NCBI GenBank assembly: GCA_954871525.1
Contig: OX940862.1
Span: forward strand, 41,098,232 to 41,162,231
Source of the DNA: Parietaria judaica
Taxonomy: Eukaryota > Streptophyta > Magnoliopsida > Rosales > Urticaceae
Reading direction: 5' to 3'
Length of the DNA: 64,000 nucleotides
A program made the position numbers and the translations under genes. The notes beneath the pieces are model-generated. The model was not told where the DNA came from. It did no database searches and saw nothing but the letters and a program-made list of their open reading frames with translations. This document shows, in pieces, positions 45,301 through 56,439 of this stretch (position 1 is the first letter of the stretch; the number at the start of each line of letters is the position of its first letter).

Positions 45301-45947
45301 CTCGGTTTATCAATCCAACAACCCCCTTTCTATGATGTTCGGGGTAAATGGTCTAGTCCGAACACAGTTTCCCTTTGCGTCTTCCCATAAAGCCTTTAGG
45401 CTTTTCGAATGGGCCGGGATTGCCGAAGTTATTTTACCATGTAGGCTCATTTGCATCGCCAACAATGGACTCAATGGAAGTTCTCCGAAGACATAGTGAA
45501 TGAATTGTTTTGACCCGATATAGGCAAAATTACATGTCATTTATTTGAGAACAAAGTCCTACATCAACGACGTTTCTTAAAAAACTAAATAAAACATTTT
45601 ATTTTTTATCACACGTGATTTTTAGGTAAAAATTCAAAAATCGAAAACTATCCGAAAATTGTATACAGATTTATCGAGGAGTATATGGATCTTTTTAATT
45701 TAATATTACAATAAGCGTTATATTAAATATATTTTATAGTATGTATATATATATATAGAAAAGTCTAAGACATTAATGATCCTGAATGCTTTAAATTGTA
45801 CTATTAAATGAATCATAATATATAATATATAAGGCAAGTTTATTTATTTATGTAATAATTCTGAATATAATGACATCATTGTAAATTTAACAAATATGAA
45901 TAAAAGTTGTCACGTGACATTTTGGGGGAAGGGAAAGCTCTAAGGAC
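45301..45947. other. Spacer with an unassigned disrupted frame
   Basis: Continuation of the sequence left of the MITE; a minus-strand frame (45310-45540) shows no recognisable domain. The rest is AT-rich. Confidence 0.35.
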
Positions 45948-46560
45948 TAGGGGTATAACCGGAGCGGATATCCGGTTTTTCAAAATTATCCGAATCCGGA
46001 TCCAAAAAACCGGATAACTGAAAACAGGTATCTGGATCCGGATCCGAAAAACCGGATATCCGGATTTTCGGATATCCGAAAAAACAGATATCTGTTTTCA
46101 AAACCCGGATCCGGTTTTATCCGGATCCGGTTTTTATTTATTAAAAAAAAGTTAATTTTAACGATAAAAAACCCGTACAAGTCTACATATTTTCCCGTTG
46201 TCCAAAAAACCAAACAAATCTAATACATATTATCACATAATACATATAAAATTAAAAATGCATTCAAATCCCCGTCTTCATTCCGCACCATCTTTTCTTC
46301 ATTCCCGTGCATCATCAAGCGTCAATATCATCATCAACTGCAAAAGATATGACAATTAAAAAAAATCATCACAAATAATAAGTACTCCTAACATAAAAAA
46401 AATAAGAAAAAAATAATTAATTAAAATATTAAAATAAACCGGGTTTTAAACCGGATCCGGATATCCGGATTTTTAAATACCAAAACCCTTATCCGAATCC
46501 GATCTTAAATCCGGATCCGGATATCCGTATCAGGATTTCGGATTCAGATTCGGATTAAGG
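45948..46560. mobile_element. Non-autonomous hAT-like element rich in CCGGATCC/GGATATCC
   Basis: Begins TAGGGGTATAACCGG. Blocks of CCGGATCC, GGATATCCGG and ATCCGAATCC repeats at 45960-46135 and 46438-46555 flank an unrelated AT-rich centre. The arrangement is that of hAT subterminal repeats. The right terminus and the TSD are unclear, and no frame persists. Confidence 0.5.
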
Positions 46561-47423
46561 CTGAGGGGCAAATTTGTAATAGCTTTGTGATTTAAGGGTA
46601 GAATAATAATATCATTATTACACTCCTTCTTCTTCACTCAACATAAACAGTTCATCGTCTTCATCAGATCGACAAAGGCGACAGAGATTTGGCTTACGTT
46701 GGCCGTGGATTCGCCCCTGCTCATCCGTCAAATTTACTCTTTCGTCTCCAATGAACGTCGCCCACTATTGCCGATGTCCATCTCAACCTCAGAAATGCGA
46801 TTAGGGCTTTTGGGTTTCAAACATTTGTGACTTTAGGGTTCGAAGAGTTTGTAGGTTTGAAGGTTCGAAAAGACGGAAATAAAATGGGTCTTAATTTGTG
46901 TGAAAAATAAAATGTGTTTGTAATGAATGAATCGTAACGGAAGTCATTTGGTACTTACGGTGAGACAAATTGATATTTTTGCTACTTTTACCACGATAAA
47001 ATAGGATCAGAAATATGATATTGAATTTTGTATACTTTGAAGTACTTTTTCCTAGATTTACCTTTTTCTGGTCCAATTTTGAATGTGTATGAGGGTTGCT
47101 TTAGTTTTCTCTAAAAGTACATGGGAGTTCCTACAATAATGAAATTTAGGGGGCTTTACTGCAAATGGTTAATATTTGAATGAGAGAAAAAGAATGAAAT
47201 GCAACACATCACTTGCTTTTTACAGAGTTCATGTACTCTCTTTTTTCAGAATGACTCTTCTTTTTTTGGTGTCTCCATTTTTTATCCAGGCACCTAGTTT
47301 AAGCTTTTTCAATGGTCTAAATATATACTTTTTAAATATATTTTTTTTAATTACTTTTTAAAATTACTTTTTAAATATATATTTTTTAAAATTAAAATTT
47401 TTATTTTTAATAATTTTTTCATC
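46561..47423. other. Spacer, possible gene-fragment sequence
   Basis: About 46620-46870 has a leader-like look (TCTTCTTCTTCACTCAAC, then TTAGGGCTTTTGGG) but no long frame; it may be a decayed gene 5' end. The remainder is AT-rich. Confidence 0.3.
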
Positions 47424-47545
47424 AATAACAAATAATGAATATTTAAATTTAAATATTTATTATTGGTTATAATTATTTATTTTAAAAAAGTGGGTAGAAC
47501 GAAATAAAAATCACCGTTCACAGTTCACTTGAATAGTCACCAAAA
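47424..47545. repeat. Inverted-repeat arm, left
   Basis: Matches the inverse of 49425-49575 over about 120-150 bp, including AATGAATATTTAAATTTAAA and AAAATCACCGTT. Together the arms bracket a 1.9-kb interval with the hAT relic. Probably the ends of an outer Mutator-type element; terminal sequence and TSD not fixed. Confidence 0.55.
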
Positions 47546-47569
47546 TCCGAGGCATTTAGCACGCCGTTC

Positions 47570-49110
47570 GGACAAAAAAATTTTTGCCGCCCAAAACCCG
47601 GACCCGGATTTATCCGGTTCCGGAAAAAAAATCCCGGATAAATCCGGTTCCGGGTTTTTTATTTTTTATTTTTTTAATTTAGTTTATTTTATTTAATGTT
47701 TAGTCCCTCTAATATTTATGTTGTTTAGTTGTTCAAAAACTACATTTTGGTACTTATACCTAAGTTCGGTTTTAAAAATAATAAAAGTTTAAATTCTTAA
47801 GTTATTTATGTGTTTGAATATTTATTTAGAAACAAACATGAATTAAATAAAAATTAAAATATACAACGAAAAATAAAAATAAAAATGCGTTTTTATTCAA
47901 CAAAACAAACTCAAGATCGGATTCGGTTAGGAACGTACAAGTACAACGGTAAAACAATACAAGTTACAAAGGCGTAATACAACAAGAAAAAAGAACAACT
48001 AAGAAGGAATTACACTTGAATATTCGCAAAGTAATTCGCCATTTCTTTGTCCACCCTATCGTTTTCTTGTTGTCGTTGGTTGGCCATAATCCAATCTCTC
48101 GAAAGCATAAGGATCTCGACCATTCTTGCCGCCGTTGACTTGCGACGAGGCTCTAACAACCTTCCGGCCAATGAAAACGCCGCCTCCGATAATACCGTTG
48201 AGACCGGGATTGTGAGAATGTCCCAAGCTAACATGGATAAAACCGGATACTCTGATTGGTTCATGTGCCACCATTTAAGGATGTCAAGGCCTTCATCCGG
48301 ACACGGTGTTGGAGGAAGGTTGCAGAATCGGGCGTACTCGTCGCCGGATCTGCGACGGCGACGTCGACCAGGAACACGAGAGCCTGAACTTGTGCTTGCT
48401 TGTGAACCCGTTGAAGAAGACGCGACACCGCCGCCTTGCCCGAGGGACGTAAGGTTGTAGAATAACCGGTGATTGTACATGTATGGTGAACCGGCCCCGC
48501 GTCCGCCCTATATTGAAAAGAAAAAAAAAAACATTTAGAATGTTAATAAATTAAATGAGTAAATTAAGAAATTAATTGAGTAAATTAAGAAATTAAAACT
48601 GATAATAAAAATTACCTGAGTTTGTTGTCGTTGCGGATTCGTTTCATTAATCTGATCTTCAGCCTCGGTAAATCTTCGCTCGTACTCTTGGTAAAGTTCC
48701 TTCATCTTTTGATCCGCGTCGATGTAATTGTCCGTCATGTAGGGCTCCCCCGTCATATAGGGCTCCCCCGTCATATTTTGCATCGTTTATAAAACATTGG
48801 TCTTTTTTTGGGGACCCCGAGGCAATATAGCTGTTGCTCCCAACGGCTCCCTGCAGGATGACGCGTGGCAGGTACTTTTGCCGCAGTCCCTGCAAAACCT
48901 GTCCCCTCTCCAACGGCTCTCTGATCTGAGCCGTTGATCGATTTGATCCAACGGCTCAGATCTAAAGCCACTATTTTTTTTATTTAATTTGAAAAACCCG
49001 GAACCGGATCTATCCGGTTCCGACTTTATCCGGATCCGGATAGTTGCCGGTCCGTTTTTTTTTTAAATGTGGATCCGGGTTTTAAACCGGATCCACATTT
49101 CGGGGACTAC
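47570..49110 (-). mobile_element. hAT relic encoding a dimerisation domain
   Basis: Both sides carry CCGGTTCC/CCGGATCC subterminal repeats (47590-47660 and 48990-49105) flanking a minus-strand two-exon gene with a hAT C-terminal domain. The right end includes GGGGACTACA; a matching left end was not found, so the unit may be truncated on the left or mutated. The core DUF659 and BED parts are absent. Confidence 0.55.
48010..48783 (-). CDS. hAT dimerisation-domain protein, transposase remnant
   Basis: Exons 48783-48616 and 48507-48010 with a 108-bp GT-AG intron (donor CAG|GTAATT, acceptor ATAG|GG, phase 0) give an open frame of 221 residues. Residues 1-56 include a duplicated MTGEPY motif and an acidic helical stretch (KMKELYQEYERRFTEAEDQ). 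Residues about 75-110 are Gly/Ser- and Arg-rich (PGRRRRRRSGDEY). Residues about 125-195 are a clear Dimer_Tnp_hAT domain: LDILKWWHMNQSEYPVLSMLAWDILTIPVSTVLSEAAFSLAGRLLEPRRKS. The conserved W-W and the S-EAAFS segment are present. There is no zinc finger or DDE core upstream, where 48790-48970 is unrelated sequence. The intact frame could express a stand-alone dimerisation module (inference); the simpler view is a deletion derivative. Confidence 0.7.
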
Positions 49111-49424
49111 ACTTGAACTCCGTTTTCGATCCGGTTCACTCGTCGAATAAAATTGTTTGATAATAAGAAACAATAAACACATGCTTATTGTTTAAAAAGT
49201 CAAGACATAATTAAATACGCACTACTTGTTAAAAAAAATAAAAAATGAAAATAGTAGTCATATTTATATTTAATGAAAAATTATTTTTATTTGTTTGCAT
49301 GATATTTTTTGTGTTGCATTTATATATTATTCTTTTTTTTAATTATCATTAAATAATCATATGATTATTTGGTTATTATTTTTAAACATACTAAGCAATT
49401 TCGTTCTACCCGTGAACCGAATCG

Positions 49425-49575
49425 GAGGCGGGGCTTGAGTGAATTGTAAACGGTGATTTTTGTCTTTATTTATTTCATTTGACTCACTTTTATAAAATGA
49501 ATAATTACATTTAATATTAATAACCAGTAATGAATATTTAAATTTAAATATTCATTATTGGTTATTATTGACAAA
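49425..49575. repeat. Inverted-repeat arm, right
   Basis: Inverse of the left arm at 47424-47545; contains ATTTTTGTC and the AAATTTAAATATTCATTATT palindromic block near its outer edge. Confidence 0.55.
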
Positions 49576-50928
49576 TAATTTATTTAAAAAAAATTAAAAA
49601 GTTTAAATTGATAATATTTTTTTAAATATTTAAAAAATAATAATTACGTGACATGCCATGTGGAATGCTACGTGGCAAAGGCTAATAACCACATGGACAA
49701 ATTTCCTCGGTCGACTCCTAAACACTGAGTTTGGGTATTATTCCCGCTATTTATGAAAGTTGGGTACGCACGAGAGAATTGACCAAATATTGGGTCTTCA
49801 ATTAGCCCTTTTATTAATTGTATAATTTTGCTGCAATCATAAATTAAAAACATTGCCCCAACAAGAAGCCCATAACCAAGAAAAGGAGTGTTAAAGCTTG
49901 TATTTATGGTGTTTTTGGTGAGTTTCTTTTGGCTTTAGATTAGCTTTAATTTTGTAGATCCACTCTTCTTTTATACAAAATGTGGATTGGTAGGTGTTTT
50001 TTCAACTTTTAAAGTTAGGGTAGTTGGCATTTGGGCACCAAAGCTCTTAATTTTAGTAATATGATTGATATAAAAATTACAAATATGTATTCTTAGAGTT
50101 CAAAATAAGAAAATGGATTTCTACTTTTTTTTTAAAAAACTTGAATTTTGTATTCTGAATTTGAAACTATTAATTAATCGGGATGATAATTTAAATTATT
50201 TGAAATTCTGAAACACTATATAGCACAGTTGCAACACATTGCTAGACTCCTTAATTGTTAGATAATTATCCTATAATTTTAAAGTATCTTATTCCTTAAT
50301 TAAGTGACAAAAATTACACATGCTTTGCCCATACTAACATATATTGACGCGTACTTCTAAAAATATCGGACAATATTATAAAAGGGGCTAATTGGCGTAA
50401 ATAAACTCAGACTTTGAGTTTGAGCAGGTACCACCTTGGCTTGAACTTTATAATTAACATCAACACCCTCTCAACTTAGAAAATACTACAAATACACATA
50501 ATACATGTATCTTTTAGATTTTGGTAATTACTTCTAAATTTATACTTAATAATTGATTTTTTTTCTTTCTATATTGATCATAATACTAAACAAAAATCTA
50601 TTTAGATTTTGTAGTCATTTAGTAATTTATGGAAACTAATAAAAATATTACACGCCGTTACATTTAACCACCAAGTTTAGATTGCGTGAAAAAAAAAACG
50701 TATTAGGAGACGTACGTATATTAGTACAACTCTTTAAAATATAAAAGTTTATTTACATCATTTTCAAATTAGAAGGGGGGTATATTTGTATCCTTTTCAA
50801 AATTTAGCGGGTGCAAATCTCAGATAAATTCAAGTTGAGAAGGTCTAGATGTTATTTTTAAAACTAAATGCGATAGCGGCAAATATATTTAAAGTTCAAA
50901 AAATATTGACACCAATTACTCTTAAAAC
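49576..50928. other. Spacer with old MITE-like fragments
   Basis: Stretches at 49640-49815 and 50385-50870 resemble worn MITE sequence (for example TCTCAACTT blocks in inverted order at 50466 and about 50836), but ends are not clear. No gene seen. Confidence 0.35.
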
Positions 50929-51243
50929 TAGGGGTGAAAAATTTGTATTCGGTTCCCGGTTTCGTCCCGGTTATGGATCCCGTACCGGACCGTTTTTGGT
51001 AAAAAAAAATCAGTTTTTTTATTTATTTACAATACTCTAAAAAGGGACGTACCAGTCCCGGTTTGAAAAACCAAAACCGATCCAAAATATGAAATTTTCA
51101 GTTTTTTTGTTGTTATCCCGTTTCTAGTTTTATGTTGTTTTGTTATTTCATTTTTAAACATGTCATTTTTCATATGTCGTTTATTAATTAAGTTTTTAAT
51201 CTATTATTTTATTTTTTAACCAATAATATGTCATTTATTTTTA
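50929..51243. mobile_element. Non-autonomous hAT-like element, copy 2 (partial)
   Basis: Starts TAGGGGTGAAAAATTTGTAT and follows the copy at 16843 base for base, with scattered changes, for about 315 bp (shared GGTTTGAAAAACCAAAACC and AAAAGGGACGT blocks). The right half is absent or too diverged to see. Confidence 0.6.
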
Positions 51244-52089
51244 AAGTTTAAATAACATGTCACACTTTAGTACTATTACTCTTTGGTGCGTGACAGTTAT
51301 TTTAAGCTTAACTTTTTTTGTTTAATTTTATTTATCAACAAGACGAGAGAGACAAATTCTGCTCCAAATTTCAATATCACAAACTAAGTGATGAAATTCC
51401 AACTTCCAAGAGAAGACCAGAGCCAGCACTATCATTCAAGTCAAAAAATAGTTCTAGACAAGTATTCTGTCAATTTTAAAGTCAATTTTAAGATTACTGC
51501 GTTCAAAATGTGTACAAATATTTTTATCATATACGGAGATTTTTATTTATATTTTCAGAGCATCTATCTAATGAAAATAAATGAAATTTTCTTCTTAATA
51601 TTAACATTTAATACACCCCGTAGTAATATTGTATTACAATTATACTCAGTGACGGATCCATAAAATTATATTGAGGGGGGCTACAAATTTTTGTTCAAAA
51701 TTTTGTATTAGAATCCTAATTTTTAAGCCAGGATCGGAACGGATCGGATACGGGCTACGACCGGGCCGAATCGCGATAGTAGCTAAAATTTTGAATTGTA
51801 AATTTTACTATTCAATTTTCGATAGTATTAGTTATAACTACGTTGACATAAAAATTAATCCCGAGATTAGTCTTTATGATGTTCTTTTTATTCTTAGCTT
51901 CAAGTTTAATTTACTTTTAGTCAAGGCTCTGACACGACAACCCAAGGTTATTTTCACTTTTAACTCTTGTGCGTTATACAAGATATTCACAGGACGAGGA
52001 TGATTAGCAGGGCTGATGTATATGATGAACTTGTACATTTTAAACACTGAGGAAACATAGTTTAATGGATTCAAGCATGAATAAAGTGT
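51244..52089. other. Spacer with a fragment of hAT-type end
   Basis: CAGTGACGGATCCA near 51646 and GGATCGGAACGGATCGGATA near 51730 look like isolated TE ends. Small frames here are not supported. Confidence 0.35.
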
Positions 52090-52996
52090 CAGGCTAGAGT
52101 GCGGCACAATCGATTTTGGCACCCATCACATAAAGCCCTGTCCCTATTACAACATGTATTAGAATGTAATCCAATGGACAATACAGATCATTCCTATATT
52201 TTCCCTTTAGCAAAACAAAAGAGATTGTCTTTTCCAACTTCTAATACATTGAGCAATGATGCCTTGGAACTCATAAATTGTGACATTTGGGGACCTTTCA
52301 CACAATTTCACGCTCTGGTTACATGTTTATTTTAACTCTTGTAAATGATTTCTCTAGGTTTACTTGGGTTTACATGATGACACATAAATCCCCTTTTCAT
52401 GAAATCTTGCCTTTTTTTTGCGCTATGGTTGAAAAACAATTTTCTAAGGGCATTAAAAATTTCAAATTAGACAATGCAAGAGAACTTGTTTTTCTGAGTA
52501 TTTTGCTAAAAAATGAAACTTGCATCAGTTCTCATGCGATGAAACACCACAACAAAATTCTGTGGTTGAGAGAAAGCATCAACACTTATTAAACCTATTT
52601 AGGTCCCTTTATTTCCAGTTGAAATTGCCAATCACTTTCTGGTCTGATTGTGTGTTAATTGTAACCTTTTTTTATTAATTAAACCCTACCTATGATTTTG
52701 CAAAATAAAAGCCCGTATGATGTCCTACATAAAAGACAATTTAACTATGATAATTTGAGAGTTTTTGGTTATTTGGCCTTTGCATCTACATTGTAGACGC
52801 ACATGACAAAGCTTGATACGCGGGCCTCTGAGAGTTTTGGGTTGTTTAACCTTCCAATCATAGAGGATACAAGTTATACGACTTAAATAAGAAAAGCATT
52901 TTTATCTCGTGATATGACCTTCCAATCAAAAGTGACTACTCCCCATGTGCTTAATTTTTCCTTGAACTATGATCGTCGCCCTCTTTCAGAGCCTTA
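52090..52996 (+). pseudogene. Copia retrotransposon, segment 1: pre-integrase and integrase
   Basis: A decayed Copia pol read through several frames. It starts in the GAG-pre-integrase motif (RHNRFWHPSHKALSLLQHVL), then the integrase core (ELINCDIWGPF, LVNDFSRFTWVYMM, FCAMVEKQFSKGIKNFKLDNARE), then PYDVLHKRQFNYDNLRVFGC and LYDLNSKKAFLSRDMTF. Frameshifts and stops break it. Gag, protease and the 5' LTR are absent, so the element is 5'-truncated. It is interrupted at 52997 by an LTR-type insertion and resumes at 55676. Confidence 0.8.
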
Positions 52997-55670
52997 TGTT
53001 GGACATATGTGTCCTTAAATAAGATATTCTATCCATTTGTAAAAGATTATGACAAGTCATTGAATAAAGATGATGCTTATTATGATAATCTTATTATAGT
53101 TTCTAATAGAGTAAAATAGAATGTTTGTTTTCCTTAGTTCATAAAGGATGCAATTTTATGTTATTATTATCACAGCAGAGTCAATGGGAGGAAGAATTAA
53201 TAATCATTGTAAATGAACTTAAAATGTCCGTGACTTGATTAACTGGGTGGGAGCCCATTAATCGTATAAGGTCATTAATGTGACTAAGTGACAATCCTAT
53301 GCTGGATTATGTGCGTGTGTCACACTCACTAGAGCTGCATTAAGTGTGAAGTGTCTTCATACTGGACTGGACCTGACTGAAACTCAAGAAGTTATCATAT
53401 AAGACCGTCACTGATAACTTGTAGTTGAGTCACAAATAGATAATCAAATGGATATTAGTTCTAAGTCTTGAGTGATCTTGAGTCCGAGCTACTGGCTTGA
53501 TTGTTCTTTGATTCAACTGTTAAAGAACACAAGATATTACCGCTGCTCCTAACACTATTATTTTGGGAACATGATAGTCAGTAATAAGGGTAGCTTGATT
53601 ATAGACATGGGCATCACACAACTCTCTTCAGAGTCATGATGATTCCCTTTGTTGTCGGTGGTGAGAAGTGAGAGGTACCCGTGCGCAACTTATGAATCAA
53701 AACCATAAGTGGGTTGCTCATAATATTACTGACTGAGTCAAGGATGAAAGTGCAATGAGGGGCATTATGGTAAAAACCGCATGCTCATGTGTGAGTCATC
53801 AAGTGAAAGGACAATAACCCGAATTTGATTGTATCAATGGACACCATGCTGTTATAAGGGAATATTATATACCGTATCACTAAAGAGTGAAGCCTCGGGT
53901 CTATAGTGGAATCACTTCGATATTTACATCGTCAGCATGGCAAAAGTACCATATCTTGGTATGCAAAATTAACTGATAAGATAAATTTATAATTTATATT
54001 TTCTATCAGCACCATGTTGTTGGAAATTAAATTCTAAGCAACTTTTCTTTTTGAACCAAGTCATTTCGATTTACGGTTTGTGATTTATGGATTTTCTAAG
54101 TTTTTGCTCGGTTCGATAAACTATGAAATTAAACCACATGTCACGAATTTAAATGATGGTGTGGCACCATAATATTTTAATGTGTGATATTAATGTCAGG
54201 AATTATTAATATAATTTAATTATTTGGATTTAATTATTAATATCTTATTAATAATTAATAGAATTATATTAATAATAATAATAATATATATTTAATTATA
54301 TATTAATACATGTGTAAATCGATGTGGGCTTGCATGACCTAGTCCACACGATTTTGACCTAGCTAGGTTTTAATATTTGCGGCATAAGTATCTAAATTTT
54401 GATACTTTAGCAAAAACCTTAAAATCAATCTTATCCTTTAGTTCAGAAATGATTTAATATCAACCGTATGATTAAGATGATTGATTTTTGACCTAGCCCT
54501 AATTCGAAAATAGTAGCTTGGTGACTAAGCTTAGGGTTTTCGAATTTAACCTAATTAATTGTATCCGTTAGATCAGTTTAAGAATTAATCTTTACCGTCG
54601 GATTGGGAATTAATTAATTATATTTGATTTTATCCCAAATTAATTTGATCAATTAGATCGGTCTAAGATTAATCTGCCGTTGGATCTAGATAATTAATTT
54701 CGAAATTATCATTATATATATATATATATATATATATTTCAAAATTAAAATAAGTGGATAAGATTTGTTTTTTAATTAAATCCCTAATTAATTGTATCCA
54801 TTGGATTTAGATAAGATTAAATCTAAGCCTTTGGATTAGTATAATTAATTATATTTAATAATAATTTTAGAAATTAAATATTTATATATATTCGAATTAT
54901 ATTTAAATAAGAGGATAAGATTGATTTTTGTATTTACCAAGTCTTTCTTATTTAATTAAATACAAGTTTAATTATAACCATTGGATCTATATGAGATTAA
55001 GTCTCAACCATTGCATTGAAATAATTAAAGTATTTAAATATATATATAATTCGAATTTTGGAGTGAAAATCTCTAATTCGGTTACGAGCCAAGTTTATAA
55101 ATAGGGAGCTCAGTTAATACATTCTACACACCTTCCCAAGAGAAAAAACTCGAGCTCCCCCCCTCTCTCTAGGGTTTGCAAGTTTTTTCCTCTGATCTCC
55201 TTTTCTGTTCGGTTTAGTGAGAACGTTATTTCTCTGATAGCTTAAAAAGAACTTGAGTTAAAGTTTTGCGACGAAAACCTGCCGGCGAAGCCCATGCTTC
55301 GGTACGAGGAGTCCAGGAGAATATCCCGGAAGATCACGGGTGTTTCCCTCGGGCCAGGCGGAGCCCTGCCGAACTTCAGAGTCCGCAACCGGAAACGTCA
55401 ATCGAGGTACGGCCTTATGCATTGGGTTAATAAATGCAAACATTTACCGCTTTCTATTTATTTCTTATTTCAAATATGATATTAATAATGAGTTGTGAAT
55501 ATTAAATATGTAATATTTATCGGGTCTTGTTAAAATGGTTATTACCCGATATCCGTGCCGTTGGTCCGATACAAGTTTTCCGCTTTAATTTTTTTTTAAA
55601 TGTTACTGGGACGGCTCGGAGGCATATTTTGGCGTAATGGAACCGGGAATGAAACCCCGATTTCGCAAAA
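52997..55670 (+). mobile_element. Solo-LTR-like insertion, copy 1, nested in Copia
   Basis: Starts TGTTGGACATATGTGTCC and ends about TTTCGCAAAA, between duplicated CCTTA (52992-52996 and 55671-55675). Homologous along its length to copy 2 (56440-59052), with a roughly 170-bp gap relative to it near 53935. Contains a TATA box (TATAAATAGGGAGCTC, about 55097), a conserved GC-richer leader block (55255-55440), AT-rich repeats built on a CCATTGGATCTA-type motif, and no pol. Its 3' end is worn compared with the expected TTTCCAACA. Confidence 0.7.
54714..54737. repeat. AT dinucleotide microsatellite
   Basis: About 24 bp of AT alternation inside the LTR-like insertion. Confidence 0.9.
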
Positions 55671-55675
55671 CCTTA

Positions 55676-56439
55676 GTATTGGCTATCTCTTTGGATCATG
55701 AGACCTAGTTCTACCATAAAGCGTCAAAGTACTCACACTGGCGTGAAGCATTGAAAGAAGAAATCAGCGTCATGCAGTCCAACAACACCTGGAACGTTGT
55801 TGAAATTCCCCCTGGCAAGAAAGTCATTGAATGCAGATGGATTTAAAAAAAATCGCTATAAAAGGTGTACTTGAACAAGAAAAACCCGAAGGTATACAAC
55901 CAACAAGAAGGGTTGGACTACTTAAGAAACTTTCTCACCGATGGAAAAAATGGTCACTTAAGCCTCACACAACTGGCACATTTCCCAGATGGACGTTAAC
56001 AAATCATTCCTTAATGGAGATTTAGAAGAGGAAATTTATATGCAGTTTGCCTCAAGGGTATGAGCAAAATGGAGAGCACAAGGGTAAGTCAATAGCTTAC
56101 AAACTAAATAAGTCCATTTATAGAGTCAAATAAGCATCAAGACAATGGAATTTGAAATTTACATCCGTTGTAATCAAGCTTGGATTCAGACAATCGAAGT
56201 CTAGTCACTCTTTGTTCACTAGAGGAACATGACACAACTTTTTGTCTCTCCTCTTATAAGTGGACGATATCGTCATCTTTGAATAAAGCGTAGAAAGCAT
56301 CCATGATGTCAAATGGAGATGCACTCTCGCTACAAACTCAAACACCTAGGAGAAGTAAGATACTACCTAGGACTTGAAGTTTCTCGGTCAAAATCAGGAT
56401 CAAAGTGTCACCAAAACAGTACACTTTTGCAGCGGCTCT
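55676..56439 (+). pseudogene. Copia retrotransposon, segment 2: reverse transcriptase start
   Basis: Continues the host Copia after insertion 1. It contains HWREALKEEISVMQSNNTWNVVEIPPGKKVIECRWI, the usual start of the Copia RT domain, followed by frame-broken [23 protein letters not shown], LPQGYEQN and YKLNKSIY stretches and VDDIVIFE. Stops and shifts show it is inactive. Interrupted at 56440 by insertion 2. Confidence 0.8.
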
